Assembly (NCBI GenBank): GCA_002291465.1
Contig: CP021238.1
Location: 1,922,001 to 1,986,000 of the forward strand
Length of the DNA: 64,000 bases
Direction: 5' to 3'
Source: Mycobacterium lepraemurium
GTDB lineage: Bacteria > Actinomycetota > Actinomycetes > Mycobacteriales > Mycobacteriaceae
The notes under the pieces were generated by a model. It was not told the origin of the DNA. It did not search any database and saw nothing but the letters and a program-made list of their open reading frames with translations. Shown here piece by piece: positions 9,809-21,159 of the stretch. Every line of letters begins with the position of its first letter. Within the stretch, counting starts at the first letter, position 1. Made by a program: the position numbers and the translations under genes.

Positions 9809-10854
9809 GGGTGCGCAGACGGGTCGGACACACCGGCCTGGGTGAAGGTCGCCATCGACGACAGGGCCGCCACCGCGGCCCGCACGATGGGCAGCGCCAG
9901 CACGGCGCCGGTGCCCTCACCGAGCCGCATGCGCAGGTCGAGAATCGGCTCCAGATCCAGCGAGGTCAGCGCCAGCGCATGACCCGGCTCGGTGGAGCGG
10001 TGCCCGGCCTGCCACCACAGCCGGGCGCCCGGCGCCAGGTGCTCGGCGACCAGCGCGGCCGCCGTCACCGCCATGCCGTCGAGCAGCAGCGGCGTGCGCC
10101 GCACCGCGGCCTGCGCGCAAAAACCCGCCAGCGCAGCCAGATCCGCGCCTCCGGCGCAGCGCAGCAGCGCGACCGGGTCGGGCAATACCCGCCGCGCCCG
10201 AAACAGCGCGTCGCGCACCGCGGCCGTCTTCCGCGCCCACCCGGCGTCGTCGATGCCGGTGCCGAACCCCACCGCCACGACCGGCTCTGCGTTGGTCAGC
10301 GCCGCCACCAATACCGCTGCGGCCGTGGTGTTTCCGATCCCCATGTCGCCGGCGATCAGCAGGTCCGCGCCGGCGTCGACCTCCTCGTCGGCGATGGCCG
10401 CACCCGCGGACAGCGCCTGCTCGGTCTCCTCAGCGGTCAACGCGTCCTGCACCGTGATGTCGCCGCTACCGCGGCGGACCTTGTGCGCGCCGATCCGATC
10501 GTCGGGCGGGTCTGCGTCCACCGCCAGGTCCGCCACGCGCACGCTCGCCCCGGCGACGCCGGCCAGCGCGTTGATCGCGGCGCCGCCCGCGTCGAAGTTG
10601 GCGACCATCTGGGCCGTCACCTCCGGCGGGTAGGCCGAGACGCCGCACCGGGTGACGCCGTGGCCACCGGCGAACACCACCACCCGGGCCCGCTCGAACT
10701 GCCGCGGCGGGCACTGCCCCTGGCAGGCCGCGATCCACACCGACAGGTCCTCCAGCCGGCCCAGCGCGCCGCGCGGTTTGGTCAGGGTGTCCTGCCGCGC
10801 CCGGGTGGCGGCGGCCGCGCCCGGGTCGGGCGGCGAGACGGTCGCGAATTCCAT
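9805..10854 (-). CDS. cobT: CobT, nicotinate-nucleotide:DMB phosphoribosyltransferase
   Basis: 349 aa. Makes alpha-ribazole 5'-phosphate from dimethylbenzimidazole and nicotinate mononucleotide for the lower ligand of B12. Visible features are [53 protein letters not shown] and the C-terminal [12 protein letters not shown] with the catalytic Glu. ATG 10854 ([10 protein letters not shown]) overlaps the TGA of the broken cobU by one base. The frame stays open upstream but only through cobU shadow sequence. Intact, about 12 residues shorter than Rv2207. Confidence 0.93.
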   Translation of the reverse strand: MEFATVSPPDPGAAAATRARQDTLTKPRGALGRLEDLSVWIAACQGQCPPRQFERARVVVFAGGHGVTRCGVSAYPPEVTAQMVANFDAGGAAINALAGVAGASVRVADLAVDADPPDDRIGAHKVRRGSGDITVQDALTAEETEQALSAGAAIADEEVDAGADLLIAGDMGIGNTTAAAVLVAALTNAEPVVAVGFGTGIDDAGWARKTAAVRDALFRARRVLPDPVALLRCAGGADLAALAGFCAQAAVRRTPLLLDGMAVTAAALVAEHLAPGARLWWQAGHRSTEPGHALALTSLDLEPILDLRMRLGEGTGAVLALPIVRAAVAALSSMATFTQAGVSDPSAHP

Positions 10855-11386
10855 CAGAACTCCGGCGTTTTGACCGGCACCGGCTGGCCGGCCACCACCA
10901 GCACCACCCGGTCGCACAGCCGCGCGAGGCGCTGGTTGAGGCTGCCCAGCTCGTCGGCGAACCGGCGCGCGGACGCGGTGGCCGGCACCACAGTCAGCCC
11001 CACCTCCGGGCTGACCAGCACCAGCGCGGCGGCGAACTCGGCGACCGCGGCCAGCACGTCGTCGACCGGGGCGGTCACCGAGCCGCCCTGCCATCCGTCG
11101 TGCCGGTCCAGCATGCCGGTCAGCCAGCCGCCCAGGTCGTCGACCAGGGTGGGGACCTGCGGACAGCTGCGCAATTCGGTTGCGATGTCGTCGGTTTCGA
11201 TCGTCGACCAGTGCGCGGGCCGCCGGTCGCGATGCTCGGCGACCCGGTGCGCCCAGGCCGCATCGTGCGCGCCGGGCGGCCCGGGCGCCAGGTAACGAAC
11301 CCGCCGGCCGGCAGCCCGTCGGTGACGGCTTCCTCCGCCCACTGCGACTTGCCTGACCTGGTCCCGCCGAGCACCAAAGTGCGCAC
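10854..11386 (-). pseudogene. cobU: CobU, adenosylcobinamide kinase/guanylyltransferase, frameshifted
   Basis: From GTG 11386 the frame gives the P-loop [18 protein letters not shown], then fails after TDGLPAGG. The neighbouring frame continues [60 protein letters not shown] and ends TPEF. A one-base deletion near 11303 explains it. Restored, the product is about 178 aa. CobU phosphorylates adenosylcobinamide and transfers GMP to it. In M. tuberculosis the gene is remembered as lying elsewhere (Rv0254c), so its place beside cobT is a difference. Starts 27 nt after the DUF3043 gene ends. Confidence 0.85.
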
Positions 11387-11413
11387 CGATGTCAGCCGGC
11401 TTTCGGGTGAGGT

Positions 11414-12106
11414 CTAATCGACACTGCTGCCGTGCTTGACTTGGGGCCGCGGCGCCCGCAACCGCCGCATCTGCGAGGCCCGGCTGGCCGCGTAAAGGAC
11501 TAGCTTCCAACGGCTTTCAGTGTTGTTGGGGAACTTGGCGTCGACCATCCTGCTGACCTTGCGGCCCAGGATCAGGCCGTCGATACTCATCACTGCCATC
11601 AGCACCAGCATTGCGGGAGAGATGTAGAGCTGCAGTTGCGGGACGCCGAACATGATGAACATCAAGAACAGCGTCGACGGCATGAACAGGCCGAGCAGGT
11701 TGCGCCGGGAGTCGACGATGTCGCGCACGTAGCGCCGGACCGGGCCCTGGTCGCGCGGCAGCAGGTAGCCCTCCTCGCCGGCCATCATGCGTTCCCGCCG
11801 CTCCGACATGCGGGCGCGGTTGGCGGCCTTGTCGGCGCGGCGCTCCTCGCGGCTGAGCTTGGGGCCCGCCAACGTCTTGCGGCGGGCCCGCGCCTCGGAG
11901 GCGGTCATCGGTGCGGGTGCGACGGGCCCCTTGCGCGCGTTGCGGCGGGCCTCGCTGCGCTTGGGGGTGGGGCGACCCTTCGGGCCGGTCCGGCGCGGCT
12001 CGCGGACCGCGGCGTCCGCGGCGCCAGCAACGTCGGGTCCGCCCGACGCGGCGGTCTGCTCGTCGAGGTCGTCGTCCTGGTCCTTCTTTCGGCCCAACAG
12101 CTTCAC
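11414..12106 (-). CDS. DUF3043 membrane protein (Rv2206 type)
   Basis: 230 aa. The first 110 residues are charged and Arg/Lys-rich (MKLLGRKKDQDDDLDEQ, then PKGRPTPKRSEARRNARKGP), probably cytoplasmic. DQGPVRRYVRDIVDSRRNLLG precedes two close hydrophobic segments, FMPSTLFLMFIMFGV and LYISPAMLVLMAVMSIDGLI. A basic C-terminus follows. The layout is the actinobacterial DUF3043 family; function unknown. First gene of the likely DUF3043-cobU-cobT-cobS transcription unit and divergent from the glycerate kinase gene. Confidence 0.85.
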   Translation of the reverse strand: MKLLGRKKDQDDDLDEQTAASGGPDVAGAADAAVREPRRTGPKGRPTPKRSEARRNARKGPVAPAPMTASEARARRKTLAGPKLSREERRADKAANRARMSERRERMMAGEEGYLLPRDQGPVRRYVRDIVDSRRNLLGLFMPSTLFLMFIMFGVPQLQLYISPAMLVLMAVMSIDGLILGRKVSRMVDAKFPNNTESRWKLVLYAASRASQMRRLRAPRPQVKHGSSVD

Positions 12107-12297
12107 AGGGGCCAGGTTACTTCGCGGCCGGGCCGCGCCGGAATTCGCCTGGAATGCCTTGCTATTAGACCTGCGTTAGTGCGTCAGTTGGCCCTACTCT
12201 TACACGTGATGAACGGCTGCCTTTGATGGACGAAGGGTCGATGGCCTCGGATGAGGCTGCCTCCATCCTGGCCCCCGGCCGCCTTCAATTACCCTCG

Positions 12298-13374
12298 ATG
12301 CAAGTTCTGGTGGCCCCCGACTGTTATGCCGACAGCATGTCGGCGCTGGAGGCTTCCGCCGCGATCGCGACCGGCTGGACCCGGTCGCGTCCCGGCGACC
12401 GGTTCATCGTCGCCCCGCAGTCTGACGGCGGTCCCGGTTTCGTCGAGGTACTGGCCAGCCGGCTGGGCGAGACGCGCCGGCTGCGGGTGTCCGGGCCACT
12501 GAAAGCCATGGTGGAGGCCGAATGGGTCTTCGATCGGGGGTCGGCGACCGCCTACCTGGAGTGCGCGCAGGCGTGCGGGTTGGCGCTGCTCGGCGGTCCA
12601 CCCACCCCGGAGACCGCCATGGCGGCCCACAGCAAAGGCGTGGGCCAGCTGATCGCCGAGGCGCTGCGGGTCGGGGCGACCCGGATCGTGGTCGGACTCG
12701 GCGGCAGCGCGTGCACCGACGGCGGCCAGGGCATGATCGCCGAACTCGGCGGCCTGGACACCGCCCGCCGGCAACTGGGCAACGTCGAACTGATCGCCGC
12801 CTCCGACACCGAATACCCGCTGCTGGGCCCGTGGGGGGCGGCCCGGGTGTTCGGGCCGCAGAAGGGCGCCGACACCGCCACGGTCGCGGTGCTGGAAGTC
12901 CGGCTGCAGGCCTGGGCGCTGATCCTGGAGGCGGTCGCCAGGCGCGACGTCAGCGCCGAGCCGGGCGCGGGCGCCGCCGGCGGCATCGGGGCCGGGCTGT
13001 TGGCGCTGGGCGGCCGGTGCGAGTCGGGAGCGGCCATCATCGCCGAACATACCCGGCTGTCCGACGACCTGGACACGGCGGAGTTGATCGTCACCGGCGA
13101 GGGCCGATTCGACGAGCAGTCGCTGCACGGCAAGGTGGTGGGTTTCCTCGCCGACGCGGCCCGGCCGCGCGGGATTCCGGTGATCGTGCTGGCCGGCCAG
13201 GTCGATCTGGACACCGCGACCGTGCGCTCGGCGGGCATCATGGCCGCGCTGTCGATGGCCGAACACGCCGGATCGGCGCGGCTGGCCCAGGCCGACGCCG
13301 CCAATCAGCTGATGGGTCTGGCCTCGGTTGCGGCGGCGCGACTCGGGAATAGCGGTCCGTCAAGGTACCGTTGA
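12298..13374 (+). CDS. Glycerate kinase family protein (Rv2205c type)
   Basis: 358 aa from ATG 12298 ([20 protein letters not shown]), the same length as remembered for Rv2205c; further in-frame ATGs upstream (12223, 12241) are less likely. The family phosphorylates D-glycerate with ATP. Landmarks are [45 protein letters not shown] and [17 protein letters not shown], the usual C-terminal signature. Divergent from the DUF3043 gene; the 191-nt gap between them (12107-12297) shows no clear operator. About 100 nt before the Fe-S carrier gene. Confidence 0.88.
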   Translation: MQVLVAPDCYADSMSALEASAAIATGWTRSRPGDRFIVAPQSDGGPGFVEVLASRLGETRRLRVSGPLKAMVEAEWVFDRGSATAYLECAQACGLALLGGPPTPETAMAAHSKGVGQLIAEALRVGATRIVVGLGGSACTDGGQGMIAELGGLDTARRQLGNVELIAASDTEYPLLGPWGAARVFGPQKGADTATVAVLEVRLQAWALILEAVARRDVSAEPGAGAAGGIGAGLLALGGRCESGAAIIAEHTRLSDDLDTAELIVTGEGRFDEQSLHGKVVGFLADAARPRGIPVIVLAGQVDLDTATVRSAGIMAALSMAEHAGSARLAQADAANQLMGLASVAAARLGNSGPSRYR

Positions 13375-13471
13375 AGCAGTGGACTTTCGCCCAAGTCCGG
13401 GTCGCGGCGCGCACGCCGGCGGTACCGGGCCGGATCGGAGCCACCCAACGATGAGGCATGTAGGAGAAGCA

Positions 13472-13828
13472 ATGACGGTGCAAAACGAGTCGAACGCCAA
13501 GACCCACGGCGTGATCCTGACCGAGGCCGCCGCCACCAAGGCAAAGTCCCTGCTGGACCAGGAGGGACGGGACGACCTGGCGCTGCGCATCGCGGTCCAG
13601 CCGGGTGGGTGCGCTGGGCTGCGCTACAACCTCTTCTTCGACGACCGGTCGCTGGACGGCGACCTGACCGCGGAGTTCGGGGGTGTGACGCTGACGGTGG
13701 ACCGGATGAGCGCGCCCTATGTCGAGGGTGCGTCCATCGATTTCGTGGACACCATCGAAAAGCAGGGGTTCACCATCGACAACCCCAACGCCACCGGCTC
13801 CTGCGCCTGCGGCGACTCGTTCAACTAG
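13472..13828 (+). CDS. A-type iron-sulfur carrier (IscA/ErpA/HesB family)
   Basis: 118 aa, as in Rv2204c. Carries Fe-S clusters to apo-proteins. The three invariant cysteines are present: PGGCAGLRY near residue 49 and the C-terminal CACGDSFN pair. LTEAAATKAKSLLDQEG starts the fold. ATG 13472 is preceded by TAGGAGAAG. Convergent with the downstream membrane-protein gene, 22 nt apart. Confidence 0.93.
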   Translation: MTVQNESNAKTHGVILTEAAATKAKSLLDQEGRDDLALRIAVQPGGCAGLRYNLFFDDRSLDGDLTAEFGGVTLTVDRMSAPYVEGASIDFVDTIEKQGFTIDNPNATGSCACGDSFN

Positions 13829-13850
13829 ACCCTTCGGCTGATCACGAAGC

Positions 13851-14528
13851 TCAGTACGAGCCGCCGGTGCGCAGCACGTACGAGCACACCATGATCTGCC
13901 CGCGCTGGAACAGCAGCTGGGCGATGCCCTGCACCTGTCCGCGCGCCGGGCCGCTGCTCACCGGGGACACTCGCATGCTGAACAACGCCTGCGCCTGGTA
14001 CCGCGACAGGTAGACGATCTTGTCGATCGAGGTCACCTGCACCTCGGAGAACTGTTTGCGGAACGCGTCGCTGCTAAGCTTGGCCAGCGCCTGGTCGGAC
14101 CGCTTGTCCTGGACGCCGTCGTAGAGGCCGCACAGGGCGTTGCGGGCGATCTCGTCGATGTCGCGATGCTCGAGCGCGTCCAGATAGCCCTGGATCGCCA
14201 TCTTGGCCGCGCCCTCGGAGAACGTCGCGCCGGTGTTGGCCCCGTTGGTGCTCACCCCGTACACGATGGCCACCGTCATCACCGCGATCAGCGCAACGGC
14301 CAGCGCCAGGCCGACGATCAGCCGCCGCTTGGATCGCCGCGGCGGGTACGGCGCGAGCGCGGGTGGGGGGCCGGCATAATTGGCTGAACCGGGTGGCGCC
14401 TGCGGGGCCGCGGCGTAGCCGGTATCGCCGGCGTTGGGGTGGCCCGGGAGCTCGAGTGGCTGGGATTCGCTTGGGGGAGTTGGTCCTTGGCCGCCGACGG
14501 TGTGGTTCGGCGAGTGCGGACCTGCCAT
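13851..14528 (-). CDS. Proline-rich single-pass membrane protein (Rv2203 type)
   Basis: 225 aa. Residues 1-60 are Pro/Gly-rich and presumably cytoplasmic, ending in a basic RRSKRR stop-transfer signal. One transmembrane helix follows (about 68-90, LIVGLALAVALIAVMTVAIVYG), then an outside domain with two cysteines (NALCGLYDG and MVCSYVLRTGG). The outside domain resembles the small DUF4878/NTF2-like domains common in mycobacterial membrane proteins, but this is tentative. No function can be assigned. Divergent from adoK. Confidence 0.82.
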   Translation of the reverse strand: MAGPHSPNHTVGGQGPTPPSESQPLELPGHPNAGDTGYAAAPQAPPGSANYAGPPPALAPYPPRRSKRRLIVGLALAVALIAVMTVAIVYGVSTNGANTGATFSEGAAKMAIQGYLDALEHRDIDEIARNALCGLYDGVQDKRSDQALAKLSSDAFRKQFSEVQVTSIDKIVYLSRYQAQALFSMRVSPVSSGPARGQVQGIAQLLFQRGQIMVCSYVLRTGGSY

Positions 14529-14677
14529 CGTGGTTCTCCTACGGTGGTGACGGGACTGCGAGCGGGTTCGGCCCGTCGAGTTACCGAGCCGTTCCCAAGG
14601 TCGTTCCTAAGGGAGGCTAGCGCAGACCCTGCACCGACCGTGCACGCAGCGACGGTCGAAACACCTGAGTAAGCTAG

Positions 14678-15703
<1,026 letters not shown>

Positions 15704-15716
<13 letters not shown>

Positions 15717-17635
15717 GGGTACACCGGCTCGCCGATCTGCGGCACCACGCTGTGCTCGACGAAGATGGCGTGCCAGAGCATGAAGATCAGCACCGTCCAC
15801 AGCCGGCGGCTGTGATCGCTGACGCCGTTGCGGTGCTCGTCGAGCATCCGGCGTACGGCGCCCAGGTCCACCAGGTGACCGGCCTGAGACGACGCCACCA
15901 TCGAGTAGGCCCACTCCAGCAGCTCGCCGTCGCGCAGCCAATGCCGGATCGGGACCGGGAAGCCGAGCTTGGGCCGGTGCAGCACGTGCGCGGGGACGAT
16001 CGGCTCCAGCGCCCGCCGCAACGCGTACTTCGTGGTGGTGCGGGTGATCTTGGCCTCCACCGGCAGCCGGGACGCCACGGCGAACACTTCGGGATCCAGG
16101 AACGGCACCCGCAGCTCCAGCGAGTTGGCCATCGTCATCTTGTCGGCCTTGACCAGGATGTCCCCGCGCAGCCAGGTGAACAGGTCGATGTGCTGCATGC
16201 GCGCCACCGGGTCCCAGCTGATCGACTGCGCGTACAGCGTCGCGGTGACATCGGTGTGCGTCCATTCCGCGCGGAAGCCGGGCAGCACGTCGCGCAGCTG
16301 CGCATCGGAGAAGCTGCGGGCGTTGCCGTAGTAGCGCTCCTCGAGCGTCAGCGACCCGCGGTGCAGCAGGCTCTTGCCGCGCATCCCGTCTGGCAGCGGC
16401 TTGGACACCTTGCCCATCGAGCGCCGCACCGGCCGCGGCAGGTAGTCGAAAGGCCGCAGCGACAACGGTTCCCGGTAGATCGTGTAGCCGCCGAACAGCT
16501 CGTCGGCGCCCTCGCCGGAGAGCACCACCTTGACGTGCTTGCGGGCCTCGCGGGCGACGAAGAACAACGGCACCAGCGCCGGGTCGGCGACCGGCTCGTC
16601 GAGGTACCAGACGATCTCGGGCAGGGCGGCGACGAACTCGCCGGGGTGCACCACCTTGGCGATGTGCCGGGCGCCGATCGCCTCCGCCGAGGCCACCGCG
16701 ACGTCGATCTCGGAGAATCCCTCGCGCTCGAAACCGGTGGTGAAGGTGGTCAGCCGCGGGTTGTGCCGGATGGCCAGCGCCGCGATGGCGGTCGAGTCGA
16801 TGCCGCCGGACAGAAATGCCCCGACGGTGACGTCGGCGCGCATGTGTTTGGCCACCGAATCTTCGAGCACTGCGGTGATCTCGTCGTAGTGGGCCTGTTC
16901 GGTGTCGCGGGTGATGGGCACGGCGGCGAACCGGGGCACGAAGTAGCGGGTGATGTCGGGCGCGGTACCGGGCCGGATCCGGGCGTAGCAGCCCGATTCC
17001 AGCCGTCGCACCCCGCGGTGCAGCGTCTCGGGCTCCGGCACGTACTGCAGGACGGTGTAGTGCTGCACCGCGCGCTCATCGATCGCGGTGTCGAACCTGA
17101 TCAACTCGGCCAGCTCCAGCAGGCACTTCTTCTCGCTGGCCACCGCGGTGCCGCCGGTGCCGGTCGCCACGAACAGCGGTTTGATGCCGAAAGGGTCACG
17201 GGCACAGAACAATTCGCGGGTGGCGGTGTCCCACAACGCAAACGCGAACATGCCCCGCAGCCGGGCCAGCACGTCGGTGCCCCAGTGGTGGAAGCCGGCG
17301 ACGATGGCCTCGCCGTCCCCGTCGGTGGCGAACACCGCGCCGTGGCGGGCGGTCAGTTCGTCGCGCAGCTCGAGGTAGTTGTAGATCTCGCCGTTGAACA
17401 CCAGCTCGTAGCGGTCCGGCGTCTCCGGCGGGCCCCAGCGCAGCGGCTGGTGCGAATGGGCGATGTCGATGATCGACAGCCGGTTGAAGCCGAACACGAC
17501 GGAGCCGTCAGCGCCGGCCCAGGTGCCCGGCTCGTCGGGCCCGCGGTGGCGCATCAGGTGCGAGGCGCGCGCGATCGCGTCGTCGGCACCGACGGCACCG
17601 GCTCGGGCGGCGACGAACGCCAGCAGACCACACAC
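15704..17635 (-). CDS. asnB: AsnB, glutamine-hydrolysing asparagine synthetase
   Basis: 643 aa (652 remembered for Rv2201). N-terminal Ntn-type glutaminase with catalytic Cys2 ([10 protein letters not shown]), [14 protein letters not shown] and [15 protein letters not shown]. The C-terminal synthetase domain has the PP-loop [14 protein letters not shown] near residue 270, [13 protein letters not shown] and the closing [14 protein letters not shown]. Makes Asn from Asp, ATP and Gln-derived ammonia; the family in mycobacteria is also linked to amidation of peptidoglycan mDAP. Intact. Divergent from the broken ctaC. Confidence 0.95.
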
Positions 17636-17756
17636 GGCGCCCCAGTATGCCGCACGTCCAACGCCGGGACCGACTGGCGGGCCGGGGTTTCGTCGCCCGG
17701 TTCAGACGCGTGGTCTACGCTGCGTAGTATTCGATATCCGAGCAGGAGGCGCCGAC

Positions 17757-18841
17757 GTGACCCCTCGCGAGCAGGACCGTTCGCAACCTTTGTCGCAGGG
17801 TAGGTTTCCGGGCCGCGTCGGACGCAGGGCGCTGCGGCCGTTGGCGCTGGCCGTGACGCTGGGTGTGCTGGCGATCGTGCTGAGCGGATGCAGCAGCTGG
17901 GCCGACGCGCTGGCGCTGGGCTGGCCGAAGGGCATCACCCCGCAGGCCCACCTCAACCGGGAGCTGTGGATCGGCGCCGTGATCGCCTCGCTGGTCGTCG
18001 GTGCCATCGTGTACGGGCTGATCTTCTGGGCGTCGGCGTTCCACCGCAAGAAGGCGACCGACACCGAGCTGCCCCGCCAGTTCGGCTACAACATGCCGTT
18101 GGAGCTGGTGCTGACGGTGACGCCGTTCCTCATCATCTCGGTGCTGTTCTACTTCACCGTGGTTGTGCAGTAGAAGATGCTACACATCGCCAAGGACCCC
18201 GAGGTGGTGGTCGACGTCACGGCCTTCCAGTGGAACTGGAAGTTCGGGTATCAGTAAGGTCAACTTCAAAGACGGCACGCTGACCTACGACGGCGCCGAC
18301 CCGGAGCGCAAGAAGGCGATGGTGTCCAAGCCGGAAGGCAAGGACGCGCACGGCGAGGAGCGGGTCGGGGCCGTCCGCGGGCTGAACACCTCGGACCGCA
18401 CCTATCTGAACTCCGACAAGGTCGAGACGCTGGGCTCCAGCGATGAAATCCCGGTGCTGGTGCTGCCCACCGGCAAGCGCATCGAATTCGACCTGGCGTC
18501 CGCGGACGTAGTGCACACCTTCTGGGTGCCCAGAGTTCCTGTTCAAGCGCGACGTCATCCCCAACGCCGAGGCGAACAACTCGATCCACGTGTTCCAGGT
18601 CGAGGAGATCAACTCGCCTGGGGCGTTCGTGGGCCACTGCTCCGAGTTCTGCGGCACCTATCACTCGATGATGAACTTCGAGGTCCGTGTGGTGTCGCCC
18701 AACGACTTCAAGGCCTACCTGCAGCAGCGGATGGACGGCAAGAGCAACGCCGAGGCGCTGCAGGCGATTGGTCAGTCCCCGGTGGTGGTGACCACGCACC
18801 CATTCGACTCCAAGCGCGGTCAGTTGGCCGGAAGCCAGTAG
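17757..18841 (+). pseudogene. ctaC: CtaC, cytochrome c oxidase subunit II, three lesions
   Basis: Subunit II of the aa3 oxidase, an outer-face lipoprotein carrying CuA. GTG 17757 follows AGGAGGC. The lipobox LSGCSS and two transmembrane helices ([39 protein letters not shown]) are intact. Then an in-frame TAG at 18171-18173 replaces the codon after VVVQ. A one-base insertion near 18255 follows GYQ, and a second near 18532 splits WVP from EFLFKRD. The CuA region is still readable in the third frame ([18 protein letters not shown], about 18630). The product would stop after 138 residues and lack CuA. Confidence 0.92.
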
Positions 18842-18854
18842 TTTAGGACACCAC

Positions 18855-19277
18855 ATGCATATCGAAGCCAGGCTGTTCGAGTTCATCGCCGGGTTCTTCT
18901 TTCTGACCGCACTGCTCTACGGCGGCGTGCTGACCGCGCTGTTCGCCACCGGCGGCGAGGAGTGGGCGGGGACCACCGCCCTGGCGTTGACGGGCGGCCT
19001 GGCGCTCATCGTGGCCACCTTCTTCCGCTTCGTGGCCCGCCGCATCGACACCCGGCCCGAGGACTACGAGGGCGCCGAGATCAGCGACGGAGCAGGCGAA
19101 TTGGGCTTCTTCAGCCCGCACAGCTGGTGGCCGATCCTGATCGCGCTGTAGGGTTCGGTGGCCGCGGTGGGCATCGCGCTGTGGTCGCCCTGGCTGATCG
19201 TGGCCGGGGTGATGTTCATCCTGTCGTCGGTCGCCGGGCTGGTCTTCGAGTACTACCTGGGTCCTGAAAAGCACTGA
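18855..19277 (+). pseudogene. ctaF: CtaF, cytochrome oxidase subunit IV, nonsense mutation
   Basis: ATG 18855 reads [22 protein letters not shown] and continues true to the actinobacterial subunit IV family. At codon 99 a TAG (19149-19151) stands where a serine codon is expected ([18 protein letters not shown]). The frame afterwards is perfect to [10 protein letters not shown] and TGA 19277. The truncated 98-residue product lacks the last two of four transmembrane helices. Only this single change separates it from a working gene, suggesting recent loss. Lies 13 nt after ctaC. Confidence 0.9.
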
Positions 19278-19299
19278 TTCGCGGCATAAAGGTCACAAT

Positions 19300-19315
19300 C
19301 CGATCACGTGATCGG
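19300..19315. promoter_or_regulatory. Perfect 16-bp palindrome upstream of mmpS3
   Basis: CCGATCACGTGATCGG is self-complementary and sits in the 189-nt gap between ctaF and mmpS3, 151 nt before the mmpS3 start. The size and symmetry suit a dimeric regulator, but no known regulator was recognised. The rest of the gap shows nothing clear. Confidence 0.45.
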
Positions 19316-19466
19316 CTGCGCAGTTCGCCACGGCGTCTCTGCCCCTTTGCGGTTGGGTAGTGTTTTGCCCAGGCAAATGGGAAGTTTCCCGGCGCGCCCG
19401 CAATGAAGTGACCGCGGAGTTTTACGCGCAGGTGATGCAGTTCGAACAGGGTAGGCACAGGCAGAG

Positions 19467-20402
19467 ATGAGCGGGTCTAGACCCCCGGGATGGGAACCTG
19501 AGGAACCCGATCCTGCTGCCGACCCGATCGACCACCAGCCGGATTCCGGCGGCCCGCCCGCCGACGAGTTCCCGGGTGAGGACTTCCCGGCCCGGGGAGA
19601 ACACGAGGACGCGGTCGAACCCTTCGACGTGGCCGACCAGACGGGTCAGACCGACGCCTACTCGCGGGCCTATTCGGCCCCGGAGTCCGAGCATTTCACC
19701 AGCGGCCCCTACGTGCCGGCCGATCTGCGCCTGTGCGACTACGACGAGCCGGCCGAACTGGACGAGGAACACGGCACCGCCCGCTGGCCGTGGGTGGTCG
19801 GGGTGGCGGCCATCGTGGCCGCCATCGCGCTCGTGGTGTCGGTGTCGCTGCTGTTCGCCCGGACCGACACCACCAAGCTGGCCAACCCGAACACCACCAC
19901 CGCGTCCACGCCACCGCTGCAGGACGAGATCACCACCACCAAACCGCCGCCGCCCCCACCGCCCCCGCCTCCGCCGCCCCCGCCCGAACCGCCGCCCCCG
20001 ACAGCAACGGAGACCCAGACTGTGACGGTGACGCCCTCTCCGGCACCGCCGCCCCCGCCCGCACCCGCCCCGGCCCCGCCGCCGGCCACCTCGACGGCCA
20101 CGGCCCCGCCGCCGCCCACCACCCCTACGGGTCCGCGCCAGGTCACCTACTCGGTGACCGGCACCAAGGCCCCGGGCGACATCATCTCGGTGACCTACGT
20201 GGACGCCTCGGGCCGGCGGCGCACACAGCACAACGTGTACATCCCGTGGTCGATGACGGTCACCCCGATCTCGCAATCGGATGTGGGCTCGGTCGAGGCT
20301 TCCAGCTTGTTCCGGGTCAGCAGGCTCAACTGCTCGATCACCACCAGCGACGGAACGGTGCTCTCGTCGAACAGCAACGACGCGCCGCAGACGAGCTGCT
20401 GA
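19467..20402 (+). CDS. mmpS3: MmpS3, MmpS-family membrane protein
   Basis: 311 aa (299 remembered for Rv2198c). The N-terminus is acidic (residues 1-100). One transmembrane helix (about 109-132, [22 protein letters not shown]) is followed by a Pro-rich wall-spanning linker with 14 consecutive prolines after TTKP-type sequence, then the MmpS beta domain ([24 protein letters not shown] to DAPQTSC) with a Cys pair. MmpS proteins usually assist MmpL transporters, but no mmpL gene is nearby. Intact between decayed oxidase genes, and overlapping the next gene by TGATG. Confidence 0.92.
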   Translation: MSGSRPPGWEPEEPDPAADPIDHQPDSGGPPADEFPGEDFPARGEHEDAVEPFDVADQTGQTDAYSRAYSAPESEHFTSGPYVPADLRLCDYDEPAELDEEHGTARWPWVVGVAAIVAAIALVVSVSLLFARTDTTKLANPNTTTASTPPLQDEITTTKPPPPPPPPPPPPPPEPPPPTATETQTVTVTPSPAPPPPPAPAPAPPPATSTATAPPPPTTPTGPRQVTYSVTGTKAPGDIISVTYVDASGRRRTQHNVYIPWSMTVTPISQSDVGSVEASSLFRVSRLNCSITTSDGTVLSSNSNDAPQTSC

Positions 20403-21034
20403 TGGTCAGCAGATATTCGGCATATCGGCGTGGGCTGGGCGACGACACCGTCTCGCCCGAGGTCATCGACCGCATCCTGATCGGCGCCTGCGCCGCGATC
20501 TACCTGGCGTTGTTGGGCGTCAGCGTGGCGGCCTGCGTCGCGCTGGCGGCCCTGGGCAGGGGATTTCACAAGGCAGCCAACAGCCCGCACACCACCTGGG
20601 TGCTGTACGCCGTCATCATCGTATCCGCGCTGATCATCGCGGGGGCCATCCCGATCCTGTTGCGGGCCCGCCGGATGTCGCAGGCCGAGCCGACGGCCCG
20701 GGCGATGACGGCGCCGGCACGGCCCCCTGTGCGGCTGGGCGCCGGCGTCGCGCGCCCCGCGACCGAGCGGGCGCCGCGCGCACCGACGACGACCCCGGAC
20801 GTCGGGTGGTCGGGCGAGGCGGTCGATCGAATCTGTTTGCGCGGTACCGTCATATTGACCGGAACCATGGGCGCGGCGCTGATCGCGGTCGCGACGGCGA
20901 CATATCTGATGGCCGTCGGTCACGACGGATCGTCCTGGGTGGGCTACGGATTCGCCGGGGTGATCACCGCGGTGATGCCGGTGGTCGAGTGGCTGCACAT
21001 CCGCCAGCTGCGCGAGGCGGTCGCCGAGCAGTAA
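20402..21034 (+). CDS. DUF2561-type membrane protein (Rv2197c type)
   Basis: 210 aa (214 remembered for Rv2197c). Four probable transmembrane helices: IGACAAIYLALLGVSVAACVALA, TTWVLYAVIIVSALIIAGAIPILL, GTVILTGTMGAALIAVATATYLM and WVGYGFAGVITAVMPVVEWLH. A Pro/Ala/Arg-rich cytoplasmic loop separates the pairs. Function unknown. ATG 20402 overlaps the mmpS3 stop, so the two are translationally coupled. Intact while the oxidase genes on both sides are broken, so its role is probably independent of the oxidase. Confidence 0.85.
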   Translation: MVSRYSAYRRGLGDDTVSPEVIDRILIGACAAIYLALLGVSVAACVALAALGRGFHKAANSPHTTWVLYAVIIVSALIIAGAIPILLRARRMSQAEPTARAMTAPARPPVRLGAGVARPATERAPRAPTTTPDVGWSGEAVDRICLRGTVILTGTMGAALIAVATATYLMAVGHDGSSWVGYGFAGVITAVMPVVEWLHIRQLREAVAEQ

Positions 21035-21159
21035 CCGCCGTCGCGGCCGGGCCCCGGGTCACCTCGGCGATCCGGTCGGCCGCGGGTGGCGTAGTGTCGA
21101 GCGCGAGCGGTTTCGCTGTCAGCGGTGTCTACCGCGCTCGCGGGTGAGACGCACCGGCA

